Below are positions 35,712 to 44,560 of a stretch of DNA of 64,000 bases, piece after piece. Origin of the DNA: an uncultured Litoreibacter sp. (GTDB lineage: Bacteria > Pseudomonadota > Alphaproteobacteria > Rhodobacterales > Rhodobacteraceae); contig CANLVO010000001.1 in the NCBI GenBank assembly GCA_947494645.1, forward strand, positions 1,860,001-1,924,000. The letters run 5' to 3'. Positions within the stretch are counted from its first letter, which is position 1, and the number at the start of each line of letters is the position of its first letter. The notes under the pieces are model-generated. The model made no database searches and was not told where the DNA came from. It saw nothing but the letters and a program-made list of their open reading frames with translations. A program made the translations under genes and the position numbers.

Positions 35712-36404
35712 CTAGTTGCGCACCAATTGGCGGTATTTGCCCGGATTCCATGCGCAGGCATACCCGTCGCCATCTGGATCAAGCTTCAGCTTGTCTTTGT
35801 CCGGCCCGCCCGCTTTGAGAAACGCGTCCTGCGCGAGCTCTGAGGAGGCATATTGCGCGCAATTCTCCGCCAGCTTGCCAGCCCCGAAAGGCGAGCGGCT
35901 GTAGACTTTTTGTCCCAGCGGATGCTGAACCTGCAAAGCGAACTCAATCGGTGTGGGCGCGCCGCCTGTCGGGCGTTCCGGCACGGCGGTGGGTTGGACC
36001 ACCTGATACTGAGCCGATTGCTGGGCCCGTCGCTGCGCGTCAGAGGCGATGGTTTGACGCGACGACACCGCGTCAAAATCCTGCTCGTCGGAAATCTCGG
36101 AATTGTTGGGGTCCACGGCGGCTGTCTGCACGCCGCCCGGCTGAATTGCGGCCACGGCGGCAGCTGCGGTCGCCTGCGCTTCGGTCTGCGAACCCGGTGC
36201 GCCCGGCACGCCGGGGGCCGTTTGCTCGGCCGCCAATGGCCCGGTAACGACGGGGGTCCCGCCGCGCAGCTGTTGGTTGCGGGCCGATTGGGCGGCCTGA
36301 TAATCGTCATAGCTGCCGAAACCCACGCCTGCGGCGCTGTCAGGAACTTTCGGCGAACAGGCCGCAAGGCCAGCCACGGCAAGAAGAATTAGGGGCGTAC
36401 GCAT
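35712..36404 (-). CDS. Lipoprotein with C-terminal excalibur-like calcium-binding domain
   Basis: A 230-residue protein with a lipoprotein signal (MRTPLILLAVAGLAACS, lipobox LAAC). A long Ala/Gln/Thr/Pro-rich, probably disordered spacer (about 20-160) leads to a C-terminal domain with NCAQYASSELAQDAFLKAGG and KLDPDGDGYACAWNPGKYR. The DxDGDGxAC motif and the paired cysteines are those of the excalibur calcium-binding domain. It could hold an extracytoplasmic partner near peptidoglycan; the downstream amidase, in overlap with its stop, fits this idea. Confidence 0.82.
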   Translation of the reverse strand: MRTPLILLAVAGLAACSPKVPDSAAGVGFGSYDDYQAAQSARNQQLRGGTPVVTGPLAAEQTAPGVPGAPGSQTEAQATAAAAVAAIQPGGVQTAAVDPNNSEISDEQDFDAVSSRQTIASDAQRRAQQSAQYQVVQPTAVPERPTGGAPTPIEFALQVQHPLGQKVYSRSPFGAGKLAENCAQYASSELAQDAFLKAGGPDKDKLKLDPDGDGYACAWNPGKYRQLVRN

Positions 36405-36464
36405 GGAAATATGCTCTCACTCTCATGTCAGTCCCGGCGGTCGTGTTGCCGCCTTAGAGGCGTT

Positions 36465-37946
36465 TTACCACCATTTCTCCGGTTTTGCTACAAATCCGGC
36501 GGCTTGTTCCAGCGCATAGGCGTGGTTCAGCAAATCAGCCTCTTCCCACGGGCGGCCAATCAGCTGCAGCCCGAGGGGCAGGCCCTGCTTGTCGAGACCA
36601 GCTGGCACTGCAATGCCCGGCAGGCCCGCAAGGTTCACGGTCACGGTGAACACGTCGTTGAGATACATTTGCACCGGGTCGGCATCGGCCATCTCGCCAA
36701 GGCCGAAGGCAGCCGACGGTGTGGCAGGTGTCAGGATCGCATCCACGCCGGTGGCGAACACATCCTCGAAGTCTTTCTTGATCAGGGTGCGGACCTTGCG
36801 GGCGCGATTGTAATAGGCGTCGTAGAACCCGGCGGACAAAACATAGGTGCCGATCATGACGCGGCGCTGCACCTCAGGGCCGAAGCCTTCGGCGCGGGTC
36901 TTCTCATACATCTCGGTGATGCCGTCGCCTTGCGCCAGCTTGGCGCGGTGGCCAAAGCGGACGCCGTCATAGCGCGCAAGGTTCGAAGACGCCTCAGCGG
37001 GGGCCACCACGTAATAGGCGGGCAGCGCGTATTTGGTGTGTGGCAGCGAGATGTCTACGATCTCAGCGCCCGCGTCTTTCATCATCGCGATGCCTTGCGA
37101 CCAGAGATCCTCAATTTCCTGCGGCATACCGTCCAGACGGTACTCTGCCGGAATGCCGATCTTCTTGCCGCGAATGTCGCCGGTCAGCGCCGCTTCGAAA
37201 TTTGGTACGGCCAGCTCGGAGGACGTGCTGTCCTTGGGGTCATGGCCAGACATGGCCTCCAGCATAATCGCCGCGTCGCGCACCGATTTGGTCATCGGGC
37301 CTGCTTGGTCCAGCGAGGAGGCAAAGGCCACCACGCCCCTGCGGGAGCAGCGCCCGTAGGTGGGTTTCAACCCGGTGATGCCCACAAAGGCGGCCGGCTG
37401 ACGGATCGAACCGCCCGTGTCTGTTCCGGTTGCAGCCAGACAAAGGTCAGCCGCGACCGCGGAAGCGGAGCCACCGGAGGAGCCGCCCGGGGTCAGGTTG
37501 CGGTCGTCGATTTTCCAGGGGTTTACCACGTCACCGTAACATGAGGTCTCGTTGGACGAGCCCATGGCAAACTGGTCCATGTTCAGCTTGCCCAGCATGA
37601 CCGAGCCCGCATCCCACAATTGCTGCGTGATGGTGCTCTCATATTCGGGCTTGAAGCCTTTCAGGATGTCAGACGCCGCTTGCGTGTCGACGCCCTTGGT
37701 CGCGAACAGGTCCTTGATGCCCAATGGCACGCCACACATGGAGGGCGCATCGCCCTCATTGATCCGCGCGTCGGCGGCTTCGGCCTGCGCCAAAGCAATC
37801 TCAGGCGTGTTATGCACAAAGGCGTTCAGCGTGCCTGCGCCCTCTATCTCGGCCAGGCAATCGCGGGTGATCTCGGCAGAGGTAAAGTCGCCCTTGCGCA
37901 TCCCATCACGGGCATCGGCGATGGTCAGTTTGGAAAGCTCAGCCAT
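36465..37946 (-). CDS. gatA: Aspartyl/glutamyl-tRNA amidotransferase subunit A
   Basis: A 493-residue amidase-signature enzyme that releases ammonia from glutamine for conversion of Glu-tRNA(Gln) or Asp-tRNA(Asn). The Ser-cisSer-Lys triad is visible as Lys in [14 protein letters not shown] and the serines in [16 protein letters not shown] and [14 protein letters not shown]. Other marks are [24 protein letters not shown] and the C-terminal [19 protein letters not shown]. The start codon overlaps the gatC stop by one base (TAATG). gatB is not in the window. Confidence 0.97.
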   Translation of the reverse strand: MAELSKLTIADARDGMRKGDFTSAEITRDCLAEIEGAGTLNAFVHNTPEIALAQAEAADARINEGDAPSMCGVPLGIKDLFATKGVDTQAASDILKGFKPEYESTITQQLWDAGSVMLGKLNMDQFAMGSSNETSCYGDVVNPWKIDDRNLTPGGSSGGSASAVAADLCLAATGTDTGGSIRQPAAFVGITGLKPTYGRCSRRGVVAFASSLDQAGPMTKSVRDAAIMLEAMSGHDPKDSTSSELAVPNFEAALTGDIRGKKIGIPAEYRLDGMPQEIEDLWSQGIAMMKDAGAEIVDISLPHTKYALPAYYVVAPAEASSNLARYDGVRFGHRAKLAQGDGITEMYEKTRAEGFGPEVQRRVMIGTYVLSAGFYDAYYNRARKVRTLIKKDFEDVFATGVDAILTPATPSAAFGLGEMADADPVQMYLNDVFTVTVNLAGLPGIAVPAGLDKQGLPLGLQLIGRPWEEADLLNHAYALEQAAGFVAKPEKWW

Positions 37947-38233
37947 TATTCAACCACCTTCGGCACTGCAAAGAACCCTTCCCGCGCGTCGGGTGCATTG
38001 GCCAGAACGGCCTCTTGTTGCGATCCGTCGGTGACCACATCTTCACGGCGCTTCAGGCGTTGCGGCGTGACGGAGGTCATCGGCTCGACGCCGTCGACAT
38101 CTACTTCATTGAGCTGCTCCATGAAGGCCAAGATGCCGTTCAGCTCATCTGCCAGCTTGGGCAGCTCAGCCTCGGGCACCGCAATGCGGGCAAGCTTGGC
38201 CACGCGGCCAGCGGTCTTGGTGTCAATCGACAT
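37946..38233 (-). CDS. gatC: Aspartyl/glutamyl-tRNA amidotransferase subunit C
   Basis: A 95-residue subunit that stabilises GatA-GatB. The family pattern [31 protein letters not shown] is complete, followed by [27 protein letters not shown] and the C-terminal [16 protein letters not shown], which lies in the GatA-GatB interface. GGAGTG precedes the ATG. It is the first gene of gatCA; the 128-base gap upstream holds the 38327-38348 terminator of the next gene and presumably the promoter. Confidence 0.96.
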   Translation of the reverse strand: MSIDTKTAGRVAKLARIAVPEAELPKLADELNGILAFMEQLNEVDVDGVEPMTSVTPQRLKRREDVVTDGSQQEAVLANAPDAREGFFAVPKVVE

Positions 38234-38326
38234 GGGAGCACTCCGTCTAAATCAAGGTCTCACATACCCCCGCGTTTGCGGCGCTTCAAGCGTAACCGCG
38301 CATCCAACAGGGCGGGCAAAAGGGAA

Positions 38327-38348
38327 GGAGGCCACCGGGCTGGCCTCC
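38327..38348 (-). terminator. Intrinsic terminator after the 91-residue gene
   Basis: GGAGGCCA at 38327-38334 pairs with TGGCCTCC at 38341-38348 around a CCGGGC loop. On the minus strand it lies 13 bases after the stop at 38362 and is followed by TTCCCTTTTG, a modest U-rich tract. Confidence 0.65.
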
Positions 38349-38361
38349 AACCTCTCTTTGT

Positions 38362-38637
38362 CTACTGATACGGCCTGTAAACAGCAGTGCCGAGCAGCAC
38401 GTAGGGGTTTGGCTTCGGCTTCGGCGCCAGACCGATATCGGCCCGCAACCGGTCGGGCATCAGGTCAAGTTCAGGCTGACCCCGCAGATCGAGATCAGCC
38501 TCGATATCAGGTGGCCGCGTCCGCTTGAGCATCTTGGCCGCCAGCGTCAGCACGACCCCTTTGAGGCCGTAGCTTGCGATCAGCTCATCCATAACATCCG
38601 CCAGACTTTGTCCGGGCTTAAGTGGGACTGCATTCAT
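38362..38637 (-). CDS. Small hypothetical protein
   Basis: A 91-residue protein beginning MNAVPLKPGQSLADVMDELI. An N-terminal helical part (DELIASYGLKGVVLTLAAKML) is followed by a charged, Pro-rich region (RPPDIEADLDLRGQ, LAPKPKPNPYVLLG). The start at 38637 follows GGAGGACGACC; a longer frame has no such site. Part of the sequence recalls short DUF1127-like regulators, but I cannot assign a family. A terminator closes the unit. Confidence 0.6.
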   Translation of the reverse strand: MNAVPLKPGQSLADVMDELIASYGLKGVVLTLAAKMLKRTRPPDIEADLDLRGQPELDLMPDRLRADIGLAPKPKPNPYVLLGTAVYRPYQ

Positions 38638-38809
38638 GGTCGTCCTCCGACGCGAAAACACGTCGGCCTTTCTTTGTATTGAGAGACCCGGAGACTCGAT
38701 ACGCGCAAAGCGACGCAAACAGCGGTCTGGCCAGATCTGGTTAGGTTCAGGTTGGTTGAAAATCAGCTCGGATGCGGTGTTGCAGCGGGCTGGAAGGCGA
38801 CGGGTTCGT

Positions 38810-38905
38810 TTAGGCTTTGGAGCCCAAGCGGGAGGCGCGGTGCGCGGTCATGACCGAGCCCGGCTGCACAAACCAAAAGAGTTCGCTGGATTGATATGTC
38901 ATCAT
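38810..38905 (-). CDS. Possible 31-residue micro-protein with strong ribosome-binding site
   Basis: A short frame MMTYQSSELFWFVQPGSVMT (then 11 more residues ending GSKA) is preceded by a perfect AAGGAGG six bases before the first ATG. It has an aromatic patch (FWFVQP) and a basic end. The region 38638-39024 otherwise contains no gene I can support. It points toward the 91-residue gene, whose start lies 172 bases downstream, so it may be a leader peptide or an independent small protein. Confidence 0.4.
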   Translation of the reverse strand: MMTYQSSELFWFVQPGSVMTAHRASRLGSKA

Positions 38906-39024
38906 GTCACGCCTCCTTCAGTTTGATGTGTCGCGTGCCCTTGTCATACAGCCCGAGGCCCGCATGTCAAAGAACTTTCCGTAACGGCAGGCAAATCCTT
39001 GCCCGTGCAAGCGGAGTTGCGCGG

Positions 39025-39480
39025 CTAATCGGCTCGTCGGGCTTGAAAGAACGCGCGCAACAATTCCGCCGCTTCTTGCTCGCAGATGCCGTCGTAGATT
39101 TCTGGCTTGTGGTGGCTTTGCGACTGCTCAAACACCCGTGCCCCCTGCCCGACCCCGCCGGATTTCGGATCACTCGCGCCATAGTAGAGCCGCGCGATAC
39201 GCGCTTGCGAGATGAGGCTCGCGCACATCGCGCAGGGCTCCAGCGTGACGTAGAGCGCGCAGCCTGTCAGACGCTCGGTGCCCAGCGCCGCGCAGGCCTG
39301 CCGGATCGCCAGCACTTCTGCATGGGCGGACGGGTCGCGGTCTTGCATAACCCGGTTGCCCGCTTGCGCGATAACCTCGCCATCCGCAGAGACAACCACA
39401 GCGCCCACAGGTACCTCCCCGCGCGCCGCTGCGGCCCGCGCTTGCGCGAGCGCCGCCTCCATATGTGAGGTGAAACCCAT
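39025..39480 (-). CDS. tadA: tRNA-specific adenosine deaminase
   Basis: A 151-residue zinc deaminase that makes inosine at the wobble position of tRNA(Arg)ACG. The catalytic motif is HAEVLAIR and the zinc cysteines are in TLEPCAMCASLISQARI. SDPKSGGVGQGARVFEQSQ and the C-terminal helix AELLRAFFQARR also fit. An internal ATG at 39462 (MEAALAQ) is also a plausible start. It is divergent from rluB across 84 bases. Confidence 0.95.
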   Translation of the reverse strand: MGFTSHMEAALAQARAAAARGEVPVGAVVVSADGEVIAQAGNRVMQDRDPSAHAEVLAIRQACAALGTERLTGCALYVTLEPCAMCASLISQARIARLYYGASDPKSGGVGQGARVFEQSQSHHKPEIYDGICEQEAAELLRAFFQARRAD

Positions 39481-39564
39481 CTGCTTTACCAATCATATCA
39501 ACGACTTGCACACAAGACCTCACAGGGGCTTTCCCTAACCGCCACAACACTCTAAACCGCTGAT

Positions 39565-40431
39565 ATGGCTGATAAAACACCTCCCAAGACCCCAGAAGGC
39601 GACCGGATCGCCAAAGTGCTCGCCCGCTCAGGCGTGGCGTCGCGCCGCGGCGCAGAGGCGCTGATCGAGGCCGGGCGCATCAGCGTGAACGGCAAGATCA
39701 TCACCAGCCCCGCGCTGAATGTGACCGCCCGAGACGTGATCAAGTTTGACGGCACCGAGATTGCTGAACCCGAGCGCCCGCGCCTGTGGCTTTACAACAA
39801 GCCTATCGGTCTGGTGACGACGGAGCGCGACGAGAAGGGTCGCGAAACCGTGTTTGACGCGCTGCCGAAGGACCTGCCCCGCGTTGTCAGCGTTGGGCGT
39901 CTGGATATCAATTCCGAGGGGCTTTTGCTGCTGACGAACGATGGCGGGATCAAGCGCCAGCTTGAGCTGCCCTCGACAGGCTGGCTCCGCCGCTACCGGG
40001 TGCGCGTGAACGGCAGACCACAGAACGAGACCTTTGATCCCTTGCGCAAGGGCATCACATCGGAGGGCGAACGGTTCCAGCCGATGGAGGTCACGCTTGA
40101 TCGCCAGCAAGGTGCCAACGCCTGGCTCACCGTCGGTCTACGCGAAGGAAAAAACCGCGAAATTCGCCGCGCGATGGAGGAGATCGGTCTCAAGGTAAAC
40201 CGCCTCCTTCGCATCACCTACGGCCCGTTTAGACTGAACGATCTGAAGTCAGGCGAAGTAGAGGAGGTGAAGGCCCGCGTGCTGCGCGACCAGCTGGGCA
40301 TTGCGCCTGAAGACGCGGCACCGCGCCCCAAGAAGCGCCCGCCACAGAAACGTGGGCCCGCCAAGGCGCCTCAAAAAAACAGAACCGGGCCGCAGGCCAA
40401 GCCGCGTGCATCGAGGGGACCCAAGAGATAA
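39565..40431 (+). CDS. rluB: 23S rRNA pseudouridine synthase, RluB type
   Basis: A 288-residue synthase. The N-terminal S4 RNA-binding domain is [26 protein letters not shown], the catalytic block is [18 protein letters not shown] with the active Asp, and the second motif is [26 protein letters not shown]. The C-terminal 50 residues form a Lys/Pro/Arg-rich tail ([23 protein letters not shown]) that is probably disordered and RNA-binding. The family members RluB/RluE/RluF differ in position; RluB (U2605) is the most likely by length. No in-frame start other than 39565 is better. Confidence 0.92.
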   Translation: MADKTPPKTPEGDRIAKVLARSGVASRRGAEALIEAGRISVNGKIITSPALNVTARDVIKFDGTEIAEPERPRLWLYNKPIGLVTTERDEKGRETVFDALPKDLPRVVSVGRLDINSEGLLLLTNDGGIKRQLELPSTGWLRRYRVRVNGRPQNETFDPLRKGITSEGERFQPMEVTLDRQQGANAWLTVGLREGKNREIRRAMEEIGLKVNRLLRITYGPFRLNDLKSGEVEEVKARVLRDQLGIAPEDAAPRPKKRPPQKRGPAKAPQKNRTGPQAKPRASRGPKR

Positions 40432-40507
40432 TTGGAACCCTTGCCGCGGTGGCGGCGTACTGTATGCATACCAGTGACATACTGACGCTGACGAAAGGGC
40501 CGGTTTC

Positions 40508-41353
40508 ATGGCTGAGTTTCTGAATTTCGAAAACCTGTTCACATTACAGAACCTGGGCAACCTGCTTATGCTCTGCTTCCTGCAAGCCGTGTTGGGGTTC
40601 GACAACCTGCTCTACATTTCGATCGAGAGCCAACGCGCGCCTGTTGCGCACCAGAAGGCGGTACGGTTTTGGGGCATCATCATCGCTGTAGCGCTGCGCG
40701 TCGTATTGCTGTTCGTCATGGTCAGCCTGCTTGGCACATTGACCGAGCCGTTCTTCATCTTCGAGTGGGAGGGCGTCATCACCGGTGGTGTGAATTTCGC
40801 GACATGCGTGTTCATTTTCGGCGGTATTTTCATCATGTACACCGCCTTCAAGGAAATCGGCCACCTGCTGTCGGTGCAGCATCTTGATCATGACGTGGAG
40901 GCCAAATCCGGCAAATCAGCCGCGAAAGTCGTGATGCTGATCGTGTTCATGAACCTGATCTTCTCTTTCGACTCAGTGCTGTCAGCGATTGCGATCACTG
41001 AGGTCTTCCCGGTGCTGGCGGCCGCCATTCTGATTTCCGGGCTGGCCATGCTCTTGCTGGCGGATGGCGTGACAGCCTTTCTGCAGAAGAACCGCATGTA
41101 TGAGGTGCTGGGCCTGTTCATCCTGCTGATCGTCGGCGTGGTGTTGTTGGGCGAGGCCGGGGTTGCGGCAAGCCATGCGGCCCATGATGACAGTCTGGCG
41201 ATCATGATCTTCGGCTACCCGCTGATCCCGATGTCGAAAACGACCTTCTACTTCTCGGTCATCGTGCTGTTTGCTGTCGAGATCATTCAGTCCGGCTATG
41301 CCCGCAAACTGGAAGCCGAACGCAACGCCACCCAGTCCGCCAATCCGCACTAA
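40508..41353 (+). CDS. TerC-family integral membrane protein
   Basis: A 281-residue protein with seven to nine predicted membrane helices. The TerC pattern is visible in LQAVLGFDNLLYISIESQRAP (acidic residue and Asn in the first helix pair), ALRVVLLFVMVSLLG, FSFDSVLSAIAITEV (second acidic motif) and IQSGYARKLEAERN at the end. The intramembrane Asp/Asn pairs suggest metal or manganese efflux, as shown for TerC homologues that load exported metalloproteins. It lies 74 bases upstream of the XpaC/TelA operon, on the same strand and probably in one network. A perfect palindrome GTATGCATAC at 40462-40471 lies 36 bases before the start. Confidence 0.9.
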   Translation: MAEFLNFENLFTLQNLGNLLMLCFLQAVLGFDNLLYISIESQRAPVAHQKAVRFWGIIIAVALRVVLLFVMVSLLGTLTEPFFIFEWEGVITGGVNFATCVFIFGGIFIMYTAFKEIGHLLSVQHLDHDVEAKSGKSAAKVVMLIVFMNLIFSFDSVLSAIAITEVFPVLAAAILISGLAMLLLADGVTAFLQKNRMYEVLGLFILLIVGVVLLGEAGVAASHAAHDDSLAIMIFGYPLIPMSKTTFYFSVIVLFAVEIIQSGYARKLEAERNATQSANPH

Positions 41354-41426
41354 CGGGGCCCATTTCTGGTAACTGGCACCCGGACCGCCTATATCTGAAA
41401 CACCATTCGCTGAGGACAGGACGACA

Positions 41427-41507
41427 ATGTCATTCGGAGCCATTCAAAAACTAGCCTACGCCATGTTGCTGGTGCTTGTTGCGCTCACCTCTTTTGGGGC
41501 TGTGTAG
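41427..41507 (+). CDS. 26-residue membrane micro-protein at the head of the XpaC/TelA operon
   Basis: The frame reads MSFGAIQKLAYAMLLVLVAL then TSFGAV, a single transmembrane helix with an almost empty N-terminus. AGGACAGG lies upstream of the ATG. The TAG is followed after one base by the ATG of the XpaC-like gene, a spacing that indicates translational coupling. Too short for homology-based naming; the reality of translation is inferred from the ribosome-binding site and spacing. Confidence 0.55.
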   Translation: MSFGAIQKLAYAMLLVLVALTSFGAV

Positions 41508-41508
41508 C

Positions 41509-42402
41509 ATGGCGCAGCGTTACGGTGGGGAACATAGCCCGGGCATGACCTCGTCCTCGAAGCCGGGTCGTCTGGCCCATGCCAAACCACAACGCGGACG
41601 GGCGCGGGCAATCTGGCTGGGTGTCGCCGCCCTGCCCTTGCTGTTCACGGCCTTTGGCGGCGGCCCGGTGGAACTGGCCTCGCACCTCGCGGCTTTCGCC
41701 CTGATCGCGCTGGCCGCCTGGCTGACCCGCGAAGGGTTGGAGGCGCAAGACGCCTATGAGGCGCGTACCATCTCGCGTCGTCCTGCTATTCCGCGCAAGC
41801 TGTTCGGGTCTATACTGACAGCGCTTGGTGTCGCCGTGGCGACATTTGATGGCGGGATGATCAACGGGGTCCTTTACGGCATAATTGCCGGTGGCTTGCA
41901 TCTGACGGCGTTCGGGCTCGACCCGATGAAGAACAAGGTGGCCGAAGGGGTGGATGACTTCCAGAACCAGCGCGTCGCCAAGGCCGTTGATGAGGCGGAG
42001 AAGCATCTGAAAAACATGGCTGAGCTGGCGGCAGAGACCCGTGACCGAGTGCTCATTGCCCGGATCGAGGCGTTCCAGACCACCGCCCGCGAGATGTTTC
42101 GCACAGTTGAAAATGACCCGCGAGACCTGCGCGGCGCTCGGCGATATCTGGGCGTTTACCTGCAAGGCGCGCGCGATGCGACGCGCCAATATGTGGACCT
42201 GACCCGGCGCACCGACAACCCGGATGCCAAGGCCAAATATATGGCGTTGTTGGACGATCTCGAGGCAAATTTCACCGCGAAAACCCAGAAGTTATTGACC
42301 AATAACCAAGACGCGCTGAGCATTGAGATTGACGTTCTCAGAGACCGCTTGCAGCGTGAAGGCATCCGCGCACGCGAAATCACGCCGCAGACAGAGACTT
42401 AG
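41509..42402 (+). CDS. XpaC-like membrane protein (5-bromo-4-chloroindolyl phosphate hydrolysis family)
   Basis: A 297-residue protein. A disordered basic N-terminus (MAQRYGGEHSPGMTSSSKPG) precedes two hydrophobic hairpins: AIWLGVAALPLLFTAF with ELASHLAAFALIALAAWL, then LFGSILTALGVAVATF with NGVLYGIIAGGLHLTAFG. The C-terminal half (about 155-290) is soluble, helical and charged (VAKAVDEAEKHLKNMAELAAETRDRVLIARIEAF). This layout is that of XpaC, a partner of TelA in many genomes; the phosphatase name is historical and no catalytic site is visible. It is followed after 22 bases by the TelA-like gene. Confidence 0.85.
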   Translation: MAQRYGGEHSPGMTSSSKPGRLAHAKPQRGRARAIWLGVAALPLLFTAFGGGPVELASHLAAFALIALAAWLTREGLEAQDAYEARTISRRPAIPRKLFGSILTALGVAVATFDGGMINGVLYGIIAGGLHLTAFGLDPMKNKVAEGVDDFQNQRVAKAVDEAEKHLKNMAELAAETRDRVLIARIEAFQTTAREMFRTVENDPRDLRGARRYLGVYLQGARDATRQYVDLTRRTDNPDAKAKYMALLDDLEANFTAKTQKLLTNNQDALSIEIDVLRDRLQREGIRAREITPQTET

Positions 42403-42424
42403 CAGACCCGTTGGAGGACAAGAT

Positions 42425-43582
42425 ATGACCCAGACCGTTCGCGAAAAAGCACAGGCCTCAACGGCATTGCTGGATGAGGTAACCGCTGTGGTGTTGCCGG
42501 AACCCGAGGCGGATCTGGTGACGTTGGAAAAAGCGACCCCGCCAGTGGCCGCTGAAATCCGCAAGCGGATGGACGAGATCAACATGGAGGACACAGGCTC
42601 TATCGTGGCTTTCGGCTCTGCCGCGCAATCGGGTCTGCAAGAGATCAGCCAATCCATGTTGCAGGACGTCAAGAACAAGGATGTAGGTCCCGCAGGCGCC
42701 TCGCTGCGCGATATCGTGTCGACGATCCGCGGGTTCTCCGTCAAGGAGCTGGATCCGAACCGCAAACGCAGCTGGTGGGAACGACTGATTGGCCGGGCCA
42801 AGCCGGCCGCCATGTTCATGGCACGCTTTGAGGACGTTCAAGGCCAGATTGACAAGATCACGGATGACCTGCTGGGCCATGAACATGTTCTGCTGAAGGA
42901 CATCAAATCGCTTGATATCCTGTATGAACGGACTTTGGATTTCTACAACGAGCTGGCGCTCTATATCACTGCAGGCGAGGCCAAGATCGCCGAGCTGGAT
43001 GCCAACGACATCCCTGCGAAAGAGGCTGAAGTCGCCGCAGCGCCTGACGACGCGCAAGTGATGAAAGCGCAAGAGCTGCGCGACCTGCGGGCCGCACGGG
43101 ATGATTTGGAGCGCCGGGTACATGACCTGAAGCTGACGCGGCAGGTGACCATGCAGTCCCTGCCCTCGATCCGGCTGGTGCAGGAAAACGACAAGTCGCT
43201 GGTGACCAAGATCAACTCGACCCTCGTCAACACCGTGCCACTTTGGGAAACCCAGCTGGCTCAGGCGCTGACGATCCAGCGTTCGTCGGAGGCTGCTGAG
43301 GCTGTGCGTGACGCCAATGACCTGACCAATGAGCTGCTGAAGGCCAACGCGGACAATCTGCGCACTGCCAACAAGGCGATCCGCGAAGAAATGGAACGCG
43401 GTGTGTTTGACATTGAGGCCGTCCAGCAAGCCAATGACGCGCTGGTCACCACGATCAATGAAAGCCTGCAAATCGCTGATGAAGGTAAGCGCAAACGCGC
43501 GGAGGCCGAAGCGAAGTTGGCGCAGATGGAGGACGAGCTGCGCGACACGCTCGCCTCTGCCCGTGGGCGCACCCCGGCCTGA
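42425..43582 (+). CDS. TelA/KlaA-family toxic anion resistance protein
   Basis: A 385-residue cytoplasmic coiled-coil protein. The TelA pattern is present: FGSAAQSGLQEISQSMLQDVKNKDVGPAGASLRDIVSTIRGF, NRKRSWWERLIGRAKPAA, LKDIKSLDILYERTLDFYNELALYI, and QSLPSIRLVQENDKSLVTKINSTLVNTVPLWETQLAQAL. KlaA/TelA proteins contribute to tellurite and membrane-stress resistance; the mechanism is unknown. The start at 42425 follows TGGAGGACA. The stop is three bases from the next gene, so the two are translated together. Confidence 0.9.
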   Translation: MTQTVREKAQASTALLDEVTAVVLPEPEADLVTLEKATPPVAAEIRKRMDEINMEDTGSIVAFGSAAQSGLQEISQSMLQDVKNKDVGPAGASLRDIVSTIRGFSVKELDPNRKRSWWERLIGRAKPAAMFMARFEDVQGQIDKITDDLLGHEHVLLKDIKSLDILYERTLDFYNELALYITAGEAKIAELDANDIPAKEAEVAAAPDDAQVMKAQELRDLRAARDDLERRVHDLKLTRQVTMQSLPSIRLVQENDKSLVTKINSTLVNTVPLWETQLAQALTIQRSSEAAEAVRDANDLTNELLKANADNLRTANKAIREEMERGVFDIEAVQQANDALVTTINESLQIADEGKRKRAEAEAKLAQMEDELRDTLASARGRTPA

Positions 43583-43584
43583 TC

Positions 43585-44532
43585 GTGCGAGTCGGGCGAT
43601 CTCCGCTTGCCGCTATGGCACTGGGCGCGGCGCTATTGAGCGCCTGCGATCTGGTGCCGACCAGCCCGAGACCTGAACCGCGTGCGCCTGCGCCGGTCGT
43701 GGAAAAGGTGGCCGTGGCCCCCTCCGCCCGCAGCGAGGCCTTGTCGGCCTACTACGCGACTGTGCAGCGGCAATTGCTGGCCCAGGGCCTGCTACGCAAA
43801 GATGGTGGCGGGCCGGACACCCCGTTTGCCAAGCGAAACCTGATCGACAACTTCATCCAGATCGCAGCTTTCGAGGAATACACGATTGACGGGCTCAGCG
43901 CTCAGCAATCGGGGAATGAAAGCCGTATCAGGCGTTGGAACAAGCCCATCCGCATGGATGTGGAGTTTGGCGACACGGTGCCCGAGGACGCCCGCCAACT
44001 GACGCAGGCCGGCCTGACGAAATACAACAGCCGCCTGTCGCGGATCATTGATCGGCGGATTTCCATGGTGCCAGCGGGCGGCAACTTCCATGTGGCAGTG
44101 CTGAGTGTAGATGACCTCGAGGGGTTTGCGCCACGCCTGCAACAATTGGTGCCGGGGCTAAGCACACGTGTCGCGCAAGAGCTCATCGACCTGCCTCGCG
44201 TGCAATACTGCGCCATCTTCACCTTCTTTGACAGCGCCGCGCCAAACGAGATCGACAGCGCGGTGGCCATTTTGCGGGCCGAGCATCCGCCGCTGCTGCA
44301 AGAGGCCTGCATCCATGAAGAGATCGCCCAAGGGCTAGGCCTGAGCAATGACAGCCCGGCCGCGCGGCCCTCGATCTTCAATGATGACGACGAATTTGCG
44401 TTCCTGACCCGGCATGACGAGCTGCTGCTGGAGATACTCTACGACCCCCGCCTGCCCCTTGGCACCGGCCCTGCTGCGGCACGGCCGATTGTCGAGGCCA
44501 TTGCCTCCGAGCTTTTGGGCGGCGAAAGTTAA
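43585..44532 (+). CDS. DUF2927 lipoprotein
   Basis: A 315-residue protein that starts with a GTG two bases after the TelA stop. The signal MRVGRSPLAAMALGAALLSACD has a lipobox LSAC. The globular part contains NLIDNFIQIAAFEEYTIDG, RRWNKPIRMDVEFG, and HEEIAQGLGLSNDSPAARPSIFNDDDEFAFLTRHDELLLEILYDP-type segments, where HEE(x3)GL recalls a metalloprotease HExxH-like site without the second His, followed by the acidic DDDEF stretch and RHD. DUF2927 proteins are secreted and related to zincin-like folds; activity is unproven. It is unusual to find it in a TelA operon. Confidence 0.82.
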   Translation: MRVGRSPLAAMALGAALLSACDLVPTSPRPEPRAPAPVVEKVAVAPSARSEALSAYYATVQRQLLAQGLLRKDGGGPDTPFAKRNLIDNFIQIAAFEEYTIDGLSAQQSGNESRIRRWNKPIRMDVEFGDTVPEDARQLTQAGLTKYNSRLSRIIDRRISMVPAGGNFHVAVLSVDDLEGFAPRLQQLVPGLSTRVAQELIDLPRVQYCAIFTFFDSAAPNEIDSAVAILRAEHPPLLQEACIHEEIAQGLGLSNDSPAARPSIFNDDDEFAFLTRHDELLLEILYDPRLPLGTGPAAARPIVEAIASELLGGES

Positions 44533-44560
44533 TACCACCACTTCTTGATGCGAGGACCCC

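Noticed and set aside
34697-35818. A 373-codon plus-strand frame over rnpB and the amidase
   Set aside because: It crosses a structural RNA with verified P1/P2 pairing and the amidase in antisense.
38896-39468. A 190-codon plus-strand frame over tadA
   Set aside because: It is antisense to tadA and lacks any ribosome-binding site or recognisable domain.
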